From assembly GCF_000522985.1 (NCBI RefSeq), contig NZ_CP007128.1, forward strand, positions 434,001 to 498,000: a DNA stretch of 64,000 bases, in the 5' to 3' direction. This document shows, piece by piece, positions 1 through 9,126 of this stretch. The first letter of the stretch is position 1. Every line of letters begins with the position of its first letter. The stretch is from Gemmatirosa kalamazoonensis (GTDB lineage Bacteria > Gemmatimonadota > Gemmatimonadetes > Gemmatimonadales > Gemmatimonadaceae). The notes under the pieces are model-generated. The model ran no database searches. It worked only from the letters and a program-made list of their open reading frames with translations, and had not been told where the DNA came from. The position numbers were made by a program, and so were the translations under genes.

Positions 1-836
1 AGGTAGATCTCCGTCTGCTCGGGGAACGCGACTCCGGGCGGCATGACGCCGACGACGCGGTGCGGCACGTCGTTCAGCCGCACCTCGCGGCCGATCACCG
101 CGGGGTCGCCGCCGAACTGCCGCCGCCACAGCGCGTCGGACAGCACCGCCGCGCGCGGTCCGTCGGGCGTCGCCTCCTCGACGGTGAAGCCGCGCCCGCG
201 CGCCGGCGCTCGGCCGATCGTCGCGAAGAAGTCGCGCGTCGCGAGCGTGACGCGCACGCGCGCGGGCTCGTCGCCGCCGGTGAGATTGAGCCCACCCGGC
301 GCGTACGCCGCGACCGCCGCGAACACGCCGCGCAGCGCGCGCACGTCGGCGATGTCGGGCGCCGCTTTCGGGACGCCCGCCGGGCGCGCGAACTCGCGCA
401 CGGGGATGTCGACGTCGTCGACCATCACGAGCCGGTCGTCGCGCAGGAACGGCAGCGGCCGCAGGAGCGCGGCGTCGACCGCGCTGAACATCGCGGCGGC
501 GGCGCCGATGCCCAACGCGAGCACGAGCGTCACCGCGCCGGTGAACGCCGGCTGCTGCCACAGCTTGCGCGCGGCGTAGCGCAGGTCCTGCAGGAGCGTC
601 TCCATCGACTCGGCTCTCCTCGCTCGGCGTTGCAGGTCGTGGTCGTGCGTGCGGAGCCAGTCGCGCACGCGGTCGACGTCGCCGAAGCGCGCGCGGGCCA
701 GGCGGCGCGCCTCGTCCGGCGGGTGGCCGCGCGCCACGAGGTCGGCGGCGCACGACTCGAGGTGGAAGCGCAGCTCGTCGTCCACGTCGGCCTCGACGTC
801 GGGGCCCCAGAAGCGGAGCACTCGGCGCAAGCGCAT
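1..836 (-). CDS. ADOP-type FtsX-like ABC permease, N-terminal part
   Basis: This is the N-terminal ~278 residues of a MacB/FtsX-like permease of the ADOP (acidobacterial duplicated orphan permease) type. The C-terminal part lies beyond position 1. The start ATG at 836 gives MRLRRVLRFWGPDVEADVDD, the usual ADOP opening (LRFWGP followed by an acidic DDELRFHLE stretch). One transmembrane helix (roughly residues 80-105, with LALGIGAAAAMFSAVDAALL) and the start of the periplasmic MacB-like domain follow. The gene starts five bases after the PadR stop codon, so the two are surely co-transcribed. No ATPase gene is nearby, as is usual for this orphan family. The substrate cannot be predicted. The same family recurs at 14059, 28010 and 53751. 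Confidence 0.85.
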   Translation of the reverse strand, partial: MRLRRVLRFWGPDVEADVDDELRFHLESCAADLVARGHPPDEARRLARARFGDVDRVRDWLRTHDHDLQRRARRAESMETLLQDLRYAARKLWQQPAFTGAVTLVLALGIGAAAAMFSAVDAALLRPLPFLRDDRLVMVDDVDIPVREFARPAGVPKAAPDIADVRALRGVFAAVAAYAPGGLNLTGGDEPARVRVTLATRDFFATIGRAPARGRGFTVEEATPDGPRAAVLSDALWRRQFGGDPAVIGREVRLNDVPHRVVGVMPPGVAFPEQTEIY

Positions 837-841
837 CGGCG

Positions 842-1186
842 TCAGAGCACCGACGGCTCGGCGCGCAGCACCTGCGTCACCGCGCGCGAGAACTGCAGCC
901 ACGTCGACGCGTCCTCGCGCAGGTGCGCGCGGCCGGCGCGGGTGAGCGCGTACCAGCGCGCGCGCCGATTGTTCTCGGTGATCGCCCAGCGCGACGAGAT
1001 GAGCCCGCGGTCCTCCAGGCGCCGCAGCGCGGGATACAGCGAGCCCTCCTCGATCTGCAGCACGTCGCCGGTGACGTCCTGCACCCACCGCGCGATGCCG
1101 TAGCCGTGCAGCTCCTGCACGACGAGCGCCTTCAGGATCAGCAGTCCGAGCGTGCCCTGGAGCAGCGCTCCCTGGTCGCGTGCCAC
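842..1186 (-). CDS. PadR-family transcriptional regulator
   Basis: A 114-residue PadR-type winged-helix repressor. The sequence contains the family core LLQGTLGLLILKAL, HGYGIARW, EEGSLYPALRRLEDRGLI and ENNRRARWYALT, which correspond to the helix-turn-helix and wing. I chose the GTG at 1186 because GGAGG lies five bases upstream; the open frame continues to 1363 through non-coding repeat sequence. It is the first gene of a two-gene unit with the ADOP permease that begins at 836. The arrangement (small PadR then ADOP) is repeated twice more in the window, so the regulator probably controls its own operon in response to an unknown ligand. Confidence 0.9.
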   Translation of the reverse strand: MARDQGALLQGTLGLLILKALVVQELHGYGIARWVQDVTGDVLQIEEGSLYPALRRLEDRGLISSRWAITENNRRARWYALTRAGRAHLREDASTWLQFSRAVTQVLRAEPSVL

Positions 1187-1213
1187 CCGCGCCTCCAATC
1201 GTGGTTCGCGGGC

Positions 1214-1242
1214 AACGTATCGCCGCTCACATAGTCTTGCAA
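1214..1242 (-). promoter_or_regulatory. Predicted sigma-70-type promoter of the PadR-ADOP unit
   Basis: Reading the minus strand, TTGCAA (1242-1237) and TACGTT (1219-1214) are separated by 17 bases. They lie about 30 bases upstream of the GTG at 1186. The other two PadR genes have an equivalent TTG-box, a 17-base spacer and an A/T-containing -10 (17121-17149 and 56783-56811), which supports the call. Confidence 0.55.
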
Positions 1243-1308
1243 GGTGAACGACCGGTGCGATCCCGACTGCGCCAGCGGCGCGGACGGCGCCGCGCACGCG
1301 GCTGCGAT

Positions 1309-1423
1309 GCGGCGCCGACGATACTGCGCCGTGAAGCGCAAACGACGTTTCACACCGCGGCACTGCGCCATGCCGCGCGGTTGGCGCCGTTTGCGCAGCA
1401 TCGCGCCGTATCGTCGGCGCCGC
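1309..1423. repeat. Long imperfect hairpin 3' of the lipoprotein gene
   Basis: Two 36-base arms (1309-1344 and 1388-1423) are complementary except for an internal mismatch block. The outer 15 bases (GCGGCGCCGACGATA and its complement) and inner nine bases pair perfectly. The 43-base loop repeats fragments of the arms (ACTGCGCC-like units). It lies 29 bases beyond the stop codon of the minus-strand gene ending at 1452 and upstream of the PadR promoter, so a terminator or transcript-stabilising role is likely. It belongs to the set of gene-end hairpins described in the findings. Confidence 0.7.
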
Positions 1424-1451
1424 ACCGCCCGCGCCGTTCCCGGCGCCGTCG

Positions 1452-2429
1452 TCACTCTTCGACGAGCACCAGGTACCGCGACGTCGCCCAGAACCGGTCG
1501 GGATCGGCGATGCGCAGCACCCCGCGCACCACCGGGTTGCCCGGCTGCGCCGGATCGAGCAGCGCCGGGTCGTGCGACGACACGATGCGGTACGGCCGGT
1601 CGCCGTTGGGCAGCCGGATCACGAGGTCGTGTCGACGATCGAGCACCGCGAACAGCCGATCGCGCGGCGCGCGCGCCGGCACGATCACCGTGTTCAGCCG
1701 CCCCACGAGCGGCACGCGCGTGCCGCCCTCCTCCACCACCACGCCGAGCCGCAGCAGCTCCTGGCGCGACGCCGCGATCACGAACACCGAATCGGCGCGC
1801 GCGGTGAGCCGCTGCACCGAGTCGGCGAGCGCGCCACGCTCCGCCGTGAGCTGCGCCTTCTCGCTCTCCAGCGTGTCGACGCGCGCGAGCAGCGACGCGA
1901 TCTGCTCCTGCTGCCCCTGCACGATCTCGCGGAAGCGCACCACGCTCGAGTCGAGCTCCGCGACGCGCGCCTCGAGCACGTCGTTGCGCCGCGCGAGGTC
2001 GCGCAGGCGCTCGGCCCGCTCGCGCGCCTCGGCCTCGTTGCGCGCGAGCCGCTCGGCGACGAGCTGGATGCGGCGCCGCATCAGCTCGCGCACCGGTGGC
2101 TCGGAGTCGACGCCCTCGCCGGCGAGACGGAGCTGCAGCGTGTCGGGGCCGGCGAGGCGCGTGAGGTCCGTGTCGACGCTGTCGATGAAGTCCTGGGTCT
2201 CGCGCACCTGCTGCAGCAGCGTGTCGCGCTCCGCCGACGCCGCGCGCAGATACTCCACCTCGTTGCGCAGCGCGATGAGCGAGTCGACCGCGGCGCGCGA
2301 CCCCTCGGCCCCGACCAGCCGGCGCACGGTGTCGCGCGCGCGACAGCCGGCCGCCGCGGGAAGCGCGGCGAGGGCGACCAACGTCGTTAGGCGTGTCAGC
2401 GCGCGCGGGTACACGGCGTGCCTCCCCAT
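1452..2429 (-). CDS. Coiled-coil lipoprotein, last gene of GTPase/SEDS operon
   Basis: A 325-residue envelope protein. The start ATG at 2429 has GGAGGAG about six bases upstream and overlaps the preceding gene by 34 bases. The N-terminus carries a signal peptide with a lipobox (LPAAAGC, cysteine near residue 28), so a lipid-anchored protein is predicted. Residues ~55-220 are rich in heptad-like leucine, arginine and glutamate (for example RIQLVAERLARNEAEARERA), indicating a long coiled coil. The C-terminal ~100 residues form a beta-rich globular domain ending VLVEE. I recognise no named family. Its position last in the operon suggests a periplasmic partner of the large SEDS-transpeptidase protein encoded just upstream. 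Function is not established. Confidence 0.85.
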   Translation of the reverse strand: MGRHAVYPRALTRLTTLVALAALPAAAGCRARDTVRRLVGAEGSRAAVDSLIALRNEVEYLRAASAERDTLLQQVRETQDFIDSVDTDLTRLAGPDTLQLRLAGEGVDSEPPVRELMRRRIQLVAERLARNEAEARERAERLRDLARRNDVLEARVAELDSSVVRFREIVQGQQEQIASLLARVDTLESEKAQLTAERGALADSVQRLTARADSVFVIAASRQELLRLGVVVEEGGTRVPLVGRLNTVIVPARAPRDRLFAVLDRRHDLVIRLPNGDRPYRIVSSHDPALLDPAQPGNPVVRGVLRIADPDRFWATSRYLVLVEE

Positions 2430-5400
2430 CCGAACTCCTCCCGCAGCGACGGCGCGACGGCATCGGCGAACAGCTTCGCGGCGCGCAGCCGCTCGGCGGC
2501 GCCGGGCTCGAGCTCCACGACGACGATCCCCGCCGCGGCGCACAGGGCGGCGCCCTTCGCCGACGAACGGCCCGCCCACAGGAACGCCGACAGCGGCTCC
2601 AGCGCGTCGCTCTCCAGCGTCCCGGTCTTGCCGACGAGGTCGAGCGTCGGCGCGGCGAACAGCGGCGCGACGTCGCGCGCGGTGCCGCGGTGCACGACGC
2701 CGCGCATCCCTTCCAGCACCGCGTCGCGGCCCGGCCCGAACGGCAGCGTGTCGAACGCCGGCGCCGGCAGCGACACCGCGCCCATGCGGCGCACGATGCG
2801 CAGCTCCACGGCGCGCCCCGTCGCGATGCGGCTCACCGCCTGCGCGAGCGCCGCGTTGCTCCACCGGTTGTCGGTCTCGCCGATGAGGAATCCCGCGACG
2901 TGCCGCAGGTCGGCGAACGCGCGGTCGTCGAGCGGCATCTCGGGGAGCGCCGGCGACACGCGCTGCCACGCCGCGCCGCCGCGGACGAGCCCCGAGTCGC
3001 GCGCCGCGCGCCACAGCGCGTCGTCGAACGCGCCCGGCGTCTGCCGGCCGGCGCGCGCGCCGAACAGCAGCGCGAGATTGCGCGCCAGCGGCGACGCGAG
3101 ATACGCCGCCGGCCGTTTCGCGGGGAGCGCCGGACGCCGATCGAGCCGCGTGCCGCGCACCGTCATCGGCGGGCCTTCGGCCGCCGCGCCCAGCACCGGC
3201 AGCCCGCCCGTCGCCGGCTCCTCGGCGAGACCGAACAGGCCTAACGTCACCGCGAAGCGGTTGTTCGAGTTCGGGAGGAAGCAATGCCAGGTGATGACGG
3301 GATCGTCGCAGCCGTTGCGCGCGGCGTGCATGGCGCGCCCGCCGAGCGGCCACCCCGCCGCGTCGGAGAACGTGTCCGACGGCTGCGCGACTTCGAGCGT
3401 GGTGAGCGCGGGATAGCGCGCGAGCACCGCGCTGGCGAGGATCGGCTTGATGACGGAACCGGGCCGGTGCGCACGCAAGTTCGCGTCGATCGGCTCGTAC
3501 GGCGGCCGCGCGAGCCCTGGCCGCTGCCACGACGCGACCGCGAGCACGTCGCCGCGCTCGGGATCGACGACGATCGCGCTGCACCGTCGCACCTCGCCGG
3601 CCGGCGCGCCGAGCGCCGCGCACCGCTCGGCGAGGCGGGCCGACAGGGCGTGCGAGAGCGACGGGTCGAGCGTGAGCGCGACGTCGGCGTCGTCCCCGGC
3701 GCGCGCGGTGACGATCGTGCGCGCGAGCACCGAGTCGAGCGCGGCGAGCAGCGGCGGCGCGCCGTCGGTCACGCGCTCCACGGCGCCGTTGCGCCACCGC
3801 GCGAAGCCCAGCGCGCCGCCCGGCAGCGAGTCCACGACGAGCGTCGCCGTGGCGCCCAACGAGAGCACGGCACCGCGAGCGAGCGCCCGGTGCGCGCGGC
3901 CGAGCGGCGTGCCGTCGAGCGACGCGAGCGATCCGGCCGTGAGCCGCGCCGTTGGATGCGCGCCGCCCTGCACCTCCACCGCCACGTCGCCGCACGTCAG
4001 CTCGACGGCGAGCGCGCGGATCGTATCGGCGGGACCGCCGCAGCGCGCGACGGCGCGCGCCGCACCCCCCGGGCCGAGCACGATCGGCGCGGCGAGGCCG
4101 GTGAGGACGATCTGTCCCGACGCCGCGCCGGCGACGAGCGCGCCGCGCCACCGCTCGCCGGCCGCGGGCCCACCGAGCCGACAGCCGGCGTCGTTCACGC
4201 GCACCGCGGCCTCGCCGCTCCACGTGAGCCACGGCACGCGGTCCAGGCACGTCGCGCGGGGCGCCGCCGTGCCGCGCGCGAACGCGTTGCTGCGCTGCAC
4301 GAGCGCGCGCACGAGGTCCCCGTCGCGCAGCCCGGCCTTGCCTGACGACGCCGTCGCCACCGCGAGCGTGTCGCCCTGCCGCACGAGATCACCGCGCCGC
4401 ACCAGCTCGCGCAGGTCGTCGGCCAGCGCGTCGAGCCCGAACGTCGGCACTTCCGCGTGCGTCGCGCGCCACGCCGCGGCGGAGACGCTCACCGCGGCCG
4501 CGACGACGAGCGCCCCCACGGTGCCTAACGTGAGCCGCAGCCGCCGCAGGTCGCCGCGCCGCACCTCCTCGCGCTCCGGATCGTCGTCGCGCGGCGCGGC
4601 GGGCAGCGCCACGACGGCGAGCGCGGCGAGCCACGACACGAACGCGACGTCGGCGCCCGAGCGGAGGCCGAGCAGCGGGAAGTTCTGTCCGGTGAGCGGG
4701 AGCAGCTCCACGTTCGCCGCCGCCATGTACAGCGCGGGCAGCACGACGTACGCGGCGATGCCGGCGAGCAGCAGCGCGAGGTGCGCCGTCTCCACGCGAC
4801 GCGCCGCGACGCGCGCGGCGAGCAGCAGCACGAGCCCGAACGCGACGAACGCGGCGAGCACCGCGACCCCGCCGACGAAGCCGTGCTCGCCGAGCACGAA
4901 CACCGAGAACGCGTTGTCGGTGAGCGCGACTTCCTCGGGGATCGCCGCGCCGTCGAACGGCAGCGAGAACAGCCCGCCGCCCGCGGTGCCGCCGTTCGCC
5001 GCGTGGGCGCGCATGCCCCACGTCTGCTGCAGCGTGTTCACGGTCTCGCGCCCCGTCTCCTCGCGGGCGAGCGCGAGCTGGTGGCCGAGCGCGTCCGGCG
5101 CGCGCACCGCGGCGTAGCGGATCTGCGGCGTGGCGAGCGACATCGGCCGCGTCGCCAGCGCGCTCGCGTCGACCGACACCGCGCGCGGCACGAGCACGCC
5201 GAGCACGAGGACGACTGCCGTCGCCGCCGCGGCGAGCGCCGCGCGTCCCACGGTCGCCGCGGCCACGGTCCCGGCGACGAGCACCGCCGCGAGCAGCAGG
5301 AGCAGCAGACCGCGGTCGACCACGCCGTACGCGAGGTACACGACGAGCGGCGCGAGCAGCGGCCCGAAAAGCAGCATGCGCGACAGCCGCTCCGGCGCGG

Positions 5401-7666
5401 CGCCGAGCTGCTGCCGCACGCGCAGTCCCGTCTCGCGGTGCCACCACGCGGCGAACACGCGCACGACGAGCAGCAGCGCGGCGACGGCGAGCGCGTAGCC
5501 CACGGTGATCGCGACGCGCCGCAGCCCGGTCCATCCGGCGACGAAGATGAGCCCCACCGGCAGCAGCGCGAAGCCTAACGGCGGCAGCACGTCGGCGCGG
5601 CGATACGGCCACCCGCGCAGCGGACGCGCGAGCGGCAGCAGCGCCGCCGCACCCGCCGCCGCCGTCGCCGCGCCGACCATGCCGGCGACGAGCAGCGGCA
5701 GCGCCACGGCGTGCGGTCGCACCACGCTCGTCGCGAGGAACGCGACCACCGCCGCGCCGAGCGACGCGCCGCCCACCCACGTCGCGAGCCGACGCGGCTC
5801 GACGCGCGGACGCACCCGCTCGCGCGCCCACACGAACGCGTACGCGAGCGCGGCCCCCGCGGCGTAGCCGACGGCGAGCAGCGGCGACGGCACGCCGCGG
5901 ATCGACCACGCGAGCGCGACGTAGAGCCCGAGCACGACGAGCAGCGCGGTGAAGGCGCGCCACATCTGCCGCGCGCCGAAGCCGCGCTCCGCGCGCGGCG
6001 ACAGCATCCCCACCGGCGACGCGTGCACGAACGCGCCGGCTTCGCCGGCGACGAGCACGCGCTGCAGCAGCAGGAGCCCCACGGTGCCGGCGCCGAGCAC
6101 GAACAGGCCGAGCATGAGGTGCGTCCCGGCGAGGCGCAGCGGCCCGGCCGCGACGACGAGCGCGCCGACGACCGCCGCGAGCGCGAGCAGCGCCGCGACC
6201 GCCGCGGCCGGACGCGCGCCGAGCACGCCTAACGGATTGCCGCCCGCCGGCGTCAGCGCGCGGGCGATCCGCTCGCGTCCGCGCCCCACCGCGCTCGGCC
6301 ACCGCTCGAGCAGGAACACGAGCAGCGGGAACGTCGCCAGGAACAGCGCCGCCCACGGCAGCGCTTCGGCGTTGTACGGCGGCGCGGCGCTCACGCGCCA
6401 TGCGAGCGCCATGCGCACGAGTGCGAGCAGGTACGCGAGGCCGAGCACCGCGACGCGCAACGCGCCGCCGGGCGCCGCGAGGGCCAGCAGCAGCGCGCCC
6501 GCGGCCCAGATCGCCCCAGCGGCGAGCAGCGCTCCACGGGCCGCGCCCGGCGCCTCGATCCGGACGAGGTGTCCGCGCTCGGCCACCGGCGCACCGACGC
6601 CGGGGAAGCGTTCCACCGCGTTGGGCCGCAGGACGCGCGACGATCCGGCGACGTGCCAGCGGAACTCGCGGCCCGTCCACTCCAGGGCGCCGGCGTACGG
6701 GCGGGCGCGTGGGCCTAACGGCGCCGCGGCGTCGAGGTCGAGCAGCCGGAGCGTTCCCGGGCCAGCGCGCGTCGCCGCGACGACGCGGTGCACGACGCGC
6801 CCGCTCGACGTGCCGAGCGACCACCGGTCGCCGCGCGTGCGCCCCACGAAGTCGAGCGACACCCGGTTCGCGAGCGTGTCCGGATGCACGCGCAGCCCCT
6901 CGGCGAGCATGCCGACGCCGACGCGCAGCTCGGGCCACCGGCCGTCGCCGGCGCGCGCCGAGGCGGCGCCGGGCACCGGGTGTCCGTTCACGCGCACGGG
7001 GCCCGCGGGGCTCGCGACGATCCACACGCGACGCGCCGCCGTCACGAGCGCGAACGGCGCGCGCGACAGGCGACGGTCGCCGAGGGCGCCCGCCGGCACG
7101 CCCGCGCGCCCGACGCGCACCGGGATCCGCGCGACGTTCGCGCCGTCGTGCACGATCAGCGTACGCTCGCCGCACAGCCGCTCGACGCGCAGCAGACAGC
7201 CGGCGGGCCACATCGGCATCGCCGCGGTGACGACGAGTCGCGGCGCGGACGTCAGCGTGACGCGCGTGCCGTGCGCGAGCGGCGCCGCGTTCACCGGCGC
7301 GCCGTCGAGCGACACCGGCGCGACGCCGGAGTCGACGCGCACGCGAACGGCGTGCGCTGCATGGTCGTACCAGAGCCGCACGAGCGCTCCGCCCACGCCG
7401 GGTGTCGACACCGGCAGCCGCACGTCGGCGGCCGGCGTGCCGCCCACGAGCACCGTGTCCGCGATCGGCGCGTACTGGCCAGTGACGCGCAGCGCCCATC
7501 CGGCGCGCGGCGGCGCCTGGCGCACGAGCAGCGCCAGCGCGGCGAGCGGCGCGAGCGCGACGACGAGCGTCTGCAGCGGGCGCCAGCGCGCGCCGCTGCG
7601 CGCCGCCCACAGCGCGGCGAGCGCGGTGATCGTGAGGCAGGCGAGGATCGCGAGGGCGAGCGTCAC
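2396..7666 (-). CDS. Fused SEDS (FtsW/RodA) and penicillin-binding transpeptidase with FHA-like region
   Basis: A 1756-residue polypeptide that fuses the two halves of a peptidoglycan synthase. Residues ~1-60 hold two membrane segments. Residues ~60-390 form beta-rich, FHA-like soluble segments. Roughly 390-1150 is a polytopic membrane region ending in the SEDS signature, LTDNAFSVFVLGEHG, with the probable catalytic Asp917, followed by PLTGQNFPLLG. The C-terminal ~600 residues are a periplasmic penicillin-binding domain with all three active-site motifs: SVIK (Ser1404, Lys1407), SNN (1467-1469) and KTG (1680-1682). The GTG start at 7666 has a GGAGGT ribosome site five bases upstream and overlaps the previous stop by four bases (GTGA). 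SEDS proteins polymerise glycan and class B PBPs cross-link it, so one chain may do both. The FHA-like call is tentative; the SEDS and PBP calls are firm. Confidence 0.88.
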   Translation of the reverse strand: MTLALAILACLTITALAALWAARSGARWRPLQTLVVALAPLAALALLVRQAPPRAGWALRVTGQYAPIADTVLVGGTPAADVRLPVSTPGVGGALVRLWYDHAAHAVRVRVDSGVAPVSLDGAPVNAAPLAHGTRVTLTSAPRLVVTAAMPMWPAGCLLRVERLCGERTLIVHDGANVARIPVRVGRAGVPAGALGDRRLSRAPFALVTAARRVWIVASPAGPVRVNGHPVPGAASARAGDGRWPELRVGVGMLAEGLRVHPDTLANRVSLDFVGRTRGDRWSLGTSSGRVVHRVVAATRAGPGTLRLLDLDAAAPLGPRARPYAGALEWTGREFRWHVAGSSRVLRPNAVERFPGVGAPVAERGHLVRIEAPGAARGALLAAGAIWAAGALLLALAAPGGALRVAVLGLAYLLALVRMALAWRVSAAPPYNAEALPWAALFLATFPLLVFLLERWPSAVGRGRERIARALTPAGGNPLGVLGARPAAAVAALLALAAVVGALVVAAGPLRLAGTHLMLGLFVLGAGTVGLLLLQRVLVAGEAGAFVHASPVGMLSPRAERGFGARQMWRAFTALLVVLGLYVALAWSIRGVPSPLLAVGYAAGAALAYAFVWARERVRPRVEPRRLATWVGGASLGAAVVAFLATSVVRPHAVALPLLVAGMVGAATAAAGAAALLPLARPLRGWPYRRADVLPPLGFALLPVGLIFVAGWTGLRRVAITVGYALAVAALLLVVRVFAAWWHRETGLRVRQQLGAAPERLSRMLLFGPLLAPLVVYLAYGVVDRGLLLLLLAAVLVAGTVAAATVGRAALAAAATAVVLVLGVLVPRAVSVDASALATRPMSLATPQIRYAAVRAPDALGHQLALAREETGRETVNTLQQTWGMRAHAANGGTAGGGLFSLPFDGAAIPEEVALTDNAFSVFVLGEHGFVGGVAVLAAFVAFGLVLLLAARVAARRVETAHLALLLAGIAAYVVLPALYMAAANVELLPLTGQNFPLLGLRSGADVAFVSWLAALAVVALPAAPRDDDPEREEVRRGDLRRLRLTLGTVGALVVAAAVSVSAAAWRATHAEVPTFGLDALADDLRELVRRGDLVRQGDTLAVATASSGKAGLRDGDLVRALVQRSNAFARGTAAPRATCLDRVPWLTWSGEAAVRVNDAGCRLGGPAAGERWRGALVAGAASGQIVLTGLAAPIVLGPGGAARAVARCGGPADTIRALAVELTCGDVAVEVQGGAHPTARLTAGSLASLDGTPLGRAHRALARGAVLSLGATATLVVDSLPGGALGFARWRNGAVERVTDGAPPLLAALDSVLARTIVTARAGDDADVALTLDPSLSHALSARLAERCAALGAPAGEVRRCSAIVVDPERGDVLAVASWQRPGLARPPYEPIDANLRAHRPGSVIKPILASAVLARYPALTTLEVAQPSDTFSDAAGWPLGGRAMHAARNGCDDPVITWHCFLPNSNNRFAVTLGLFGLAEEPATGGLPVLGAAAEGPPMTVRGTRLDRRPALPAKRPAAYLASPLARNLALLFGARAGRQTPGAFDDALWRAARDSGLVRGGAAWQRVSPALPEMPLDDRAFADLRHVAGFLIGETDNRWSNAALAQAVSRIATGRAVELRIVRRMGAVSLPAPAFDTLPFGPGRDAVLEGMRGVVHRGTARDVAPLFAAPTLDLVGKTGTLESDALEPLSAFLWAGRSSAKGAALCAAAGIVVVELEPGAAERLRAAKLFADAVAPSLREEFGWGGTPCTRAR

Positions 7667-9126
7667 GGCGCACCTCCCGCGTCGAGCGTCGCGAGCCGGA
7701 GCCGCGCCTCGCGCCGCATCGGCGGCGGGCCTAACAGCGCCCACGTGAAGTCGGCGCGCACGTCGGCGAGCGGGCACGCGAGCCCGCCGTCGACGCACGC
7801 GACGCCGCGCGCGAAGCGGAGACCGACGAGCCGGCGGCTCCCTGCCGGCCCGCGCCGCACGGCGTCGGTCGCCCGCGCGCGCGCCGCCTCGCGCAGCCCG
7901 CGCGCCACCGTCGCGTCGCTCTCGTCGGCCGCGGCCTGCAGCGCGGCGACGACGTACAGCGAGTCCCACGCGAAGCGCAGCGCCGGCGGCGGCACCCGGT
8001 TGGCGAGCGCGTCGACCGCGTCGCGCCACTCGCCACGGTTCGCGGCGCCGCGCGCGTCGCGGAGTCGCGCGAGCGCCTGGCCGTCGGGAAGCGCCGCGCG
8101 CGCGACTTCGCCCGTCGCGGTGCGTGCGACCGCGCCGCCCGCACTGTCACGCGGCAGCGACTCGAGCGCGCGTACCGGCCGCGCGAGCATGTGCTTCGCC
8201 ACCGGCACGAGCTGCACGGCGGCCGCGCCGACCGTCACCGCCGCGGCGGCGACGAGCACGACCTGCACGACGCGGTTCCGCAGGGCGAGCGCGACCGACG
8301 CGCGCACGACGGGACGAGCGGTGCCTAACAGTTCCTTCGCGCGCGCGACACGGTCGCGCACCGTCGGATGCGGCGTCGACAGCTCGGCGAGCCAGTCGAA
8401 CACCGGATCGAGCCCCTCGGGCTGGACGCGGCCCTCCACGCTTCCCGCGGAGGTGACGGCGAAGCACCGCATCGCGGGACACGCCGCCTCGAACCACGTG
8501 AACGTCGTCTCGCCGAGATGCGCGCGGAGCGCGGCGGCCGGATCCGCGCGCGCCGCGGCGCGCTCGGCGTCGGGCAGCTGGTCGACCTTGCTGAGGCACA
8601 GCGCGACCGGGATGCCGAGCTGTCGGCCGCCGCTCGCCTCGAGCAGCGCGACGAGGTGCTGCAGCGCGAGCATGCGTGCGCCCACGTCGTGCGGCCGCTG
8701 CCCCGGCTCGACGAGCCACACGACGCCGCCGCCGCGCGCGATCCGCGCGAACAGCGAGCGCCCCTCGCGTGTCGTCCCGAGCTCGAGCTGCGTGGAGAAC
8801 TCGCCCGCCGGGTCGACGAGCGCGACGCGCATCGCGCCGACCTGCCGCCCGCCGCGACGACGGCGCAGCAGCACCCGCAGCGGCGGATACTCGCCGGCGG
8901 CCGGCATGCCGGTCTTCGTGTTCGTGCGCCCGCGCAGACCGAGGTACGCGTCCTTCAGCCGCTCCTGCGTGAGCGCGTCCTCGGCGTCCTTCGGGTGCGC
9001 CGACCAGCCGTCGGCATCCGGGGCGAGCGACGCGGCGTAGAGCGCGCCTAACAGTCCGCTCTTGCCCGCCCCGGGCGCGCCCCACAGGGTGACGCCGTGC
9101 TCCAGCGTCGCGTCGGGGAGCGTCAT
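7663..9126 (-). CDS. Membrane-anchored P-loop GTPase, double-GTPase (DO-GTPase) type
   Basis: A 487-residue protein. The N-terminal half is a P-loop GTPase: Walker A GAPGAGKSG near residue 20, a G3-like DPAGEF, and SKVD as the base-recognition NKxD-type motif. A single transmembrane helix (VVQVVLVAAAAVTVG, around residue 305) follows, then a small C-terminal domain that would lie across the membrane. The ATG at 9126 overlaps the upstream stop (ATGA) and is preceded by GGGAGGA. The other GTPase of the operon (11576-12511) and the GAP1-like protein between them match the arrangement of 'double-GTPase' systems described for NTP-dependent conflict or signalling loci. That assignment is an inference from motif pattern and order. 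What is seen directly is the G-domain, the membrane helix and the tight coupling to the wall-synthase gene. Confidence 0.8.
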   Translation of the reverse strand: MTLPDATLEHGVTLWGAPGAGKSGLLGALYAASLAPDADGWSAHPKDAEDALTQERLKDAYLGLRGRTNTKTGMPAAGEYPPLRVLLRRRRGGRQVGAMRVALVDPAGEFSTQLELGTTREGRSLFARIARGGGVVWLVEPGQRPHDVGARMLALQHLVALLEASGGRQLGIPVALCLSKVDQLPDAERAAARADPAAALRAHLGETTFTWFEAACPAMRCFAVTSAGSVEGRVQPEGLDPVFDWLAELSTPHPTVRDRVARAKELLGTARPVVRASVALALRNRVVQVVLVAAAAVTVGAAAVQLVPVAKHMLARPVRALESLPRDSAGGAVARTATGEVARAALPDGQALARLRDARGAANRGEWRDAVDALANRVPPPALRFAWDSLYVVAALQAAADESDATVARGLREAARARATDAVRRGPAGSRRLVGLRFARGVACVDGGLACPLADVRADFTWALLGPPPMRREARLRLATLDAGGAP

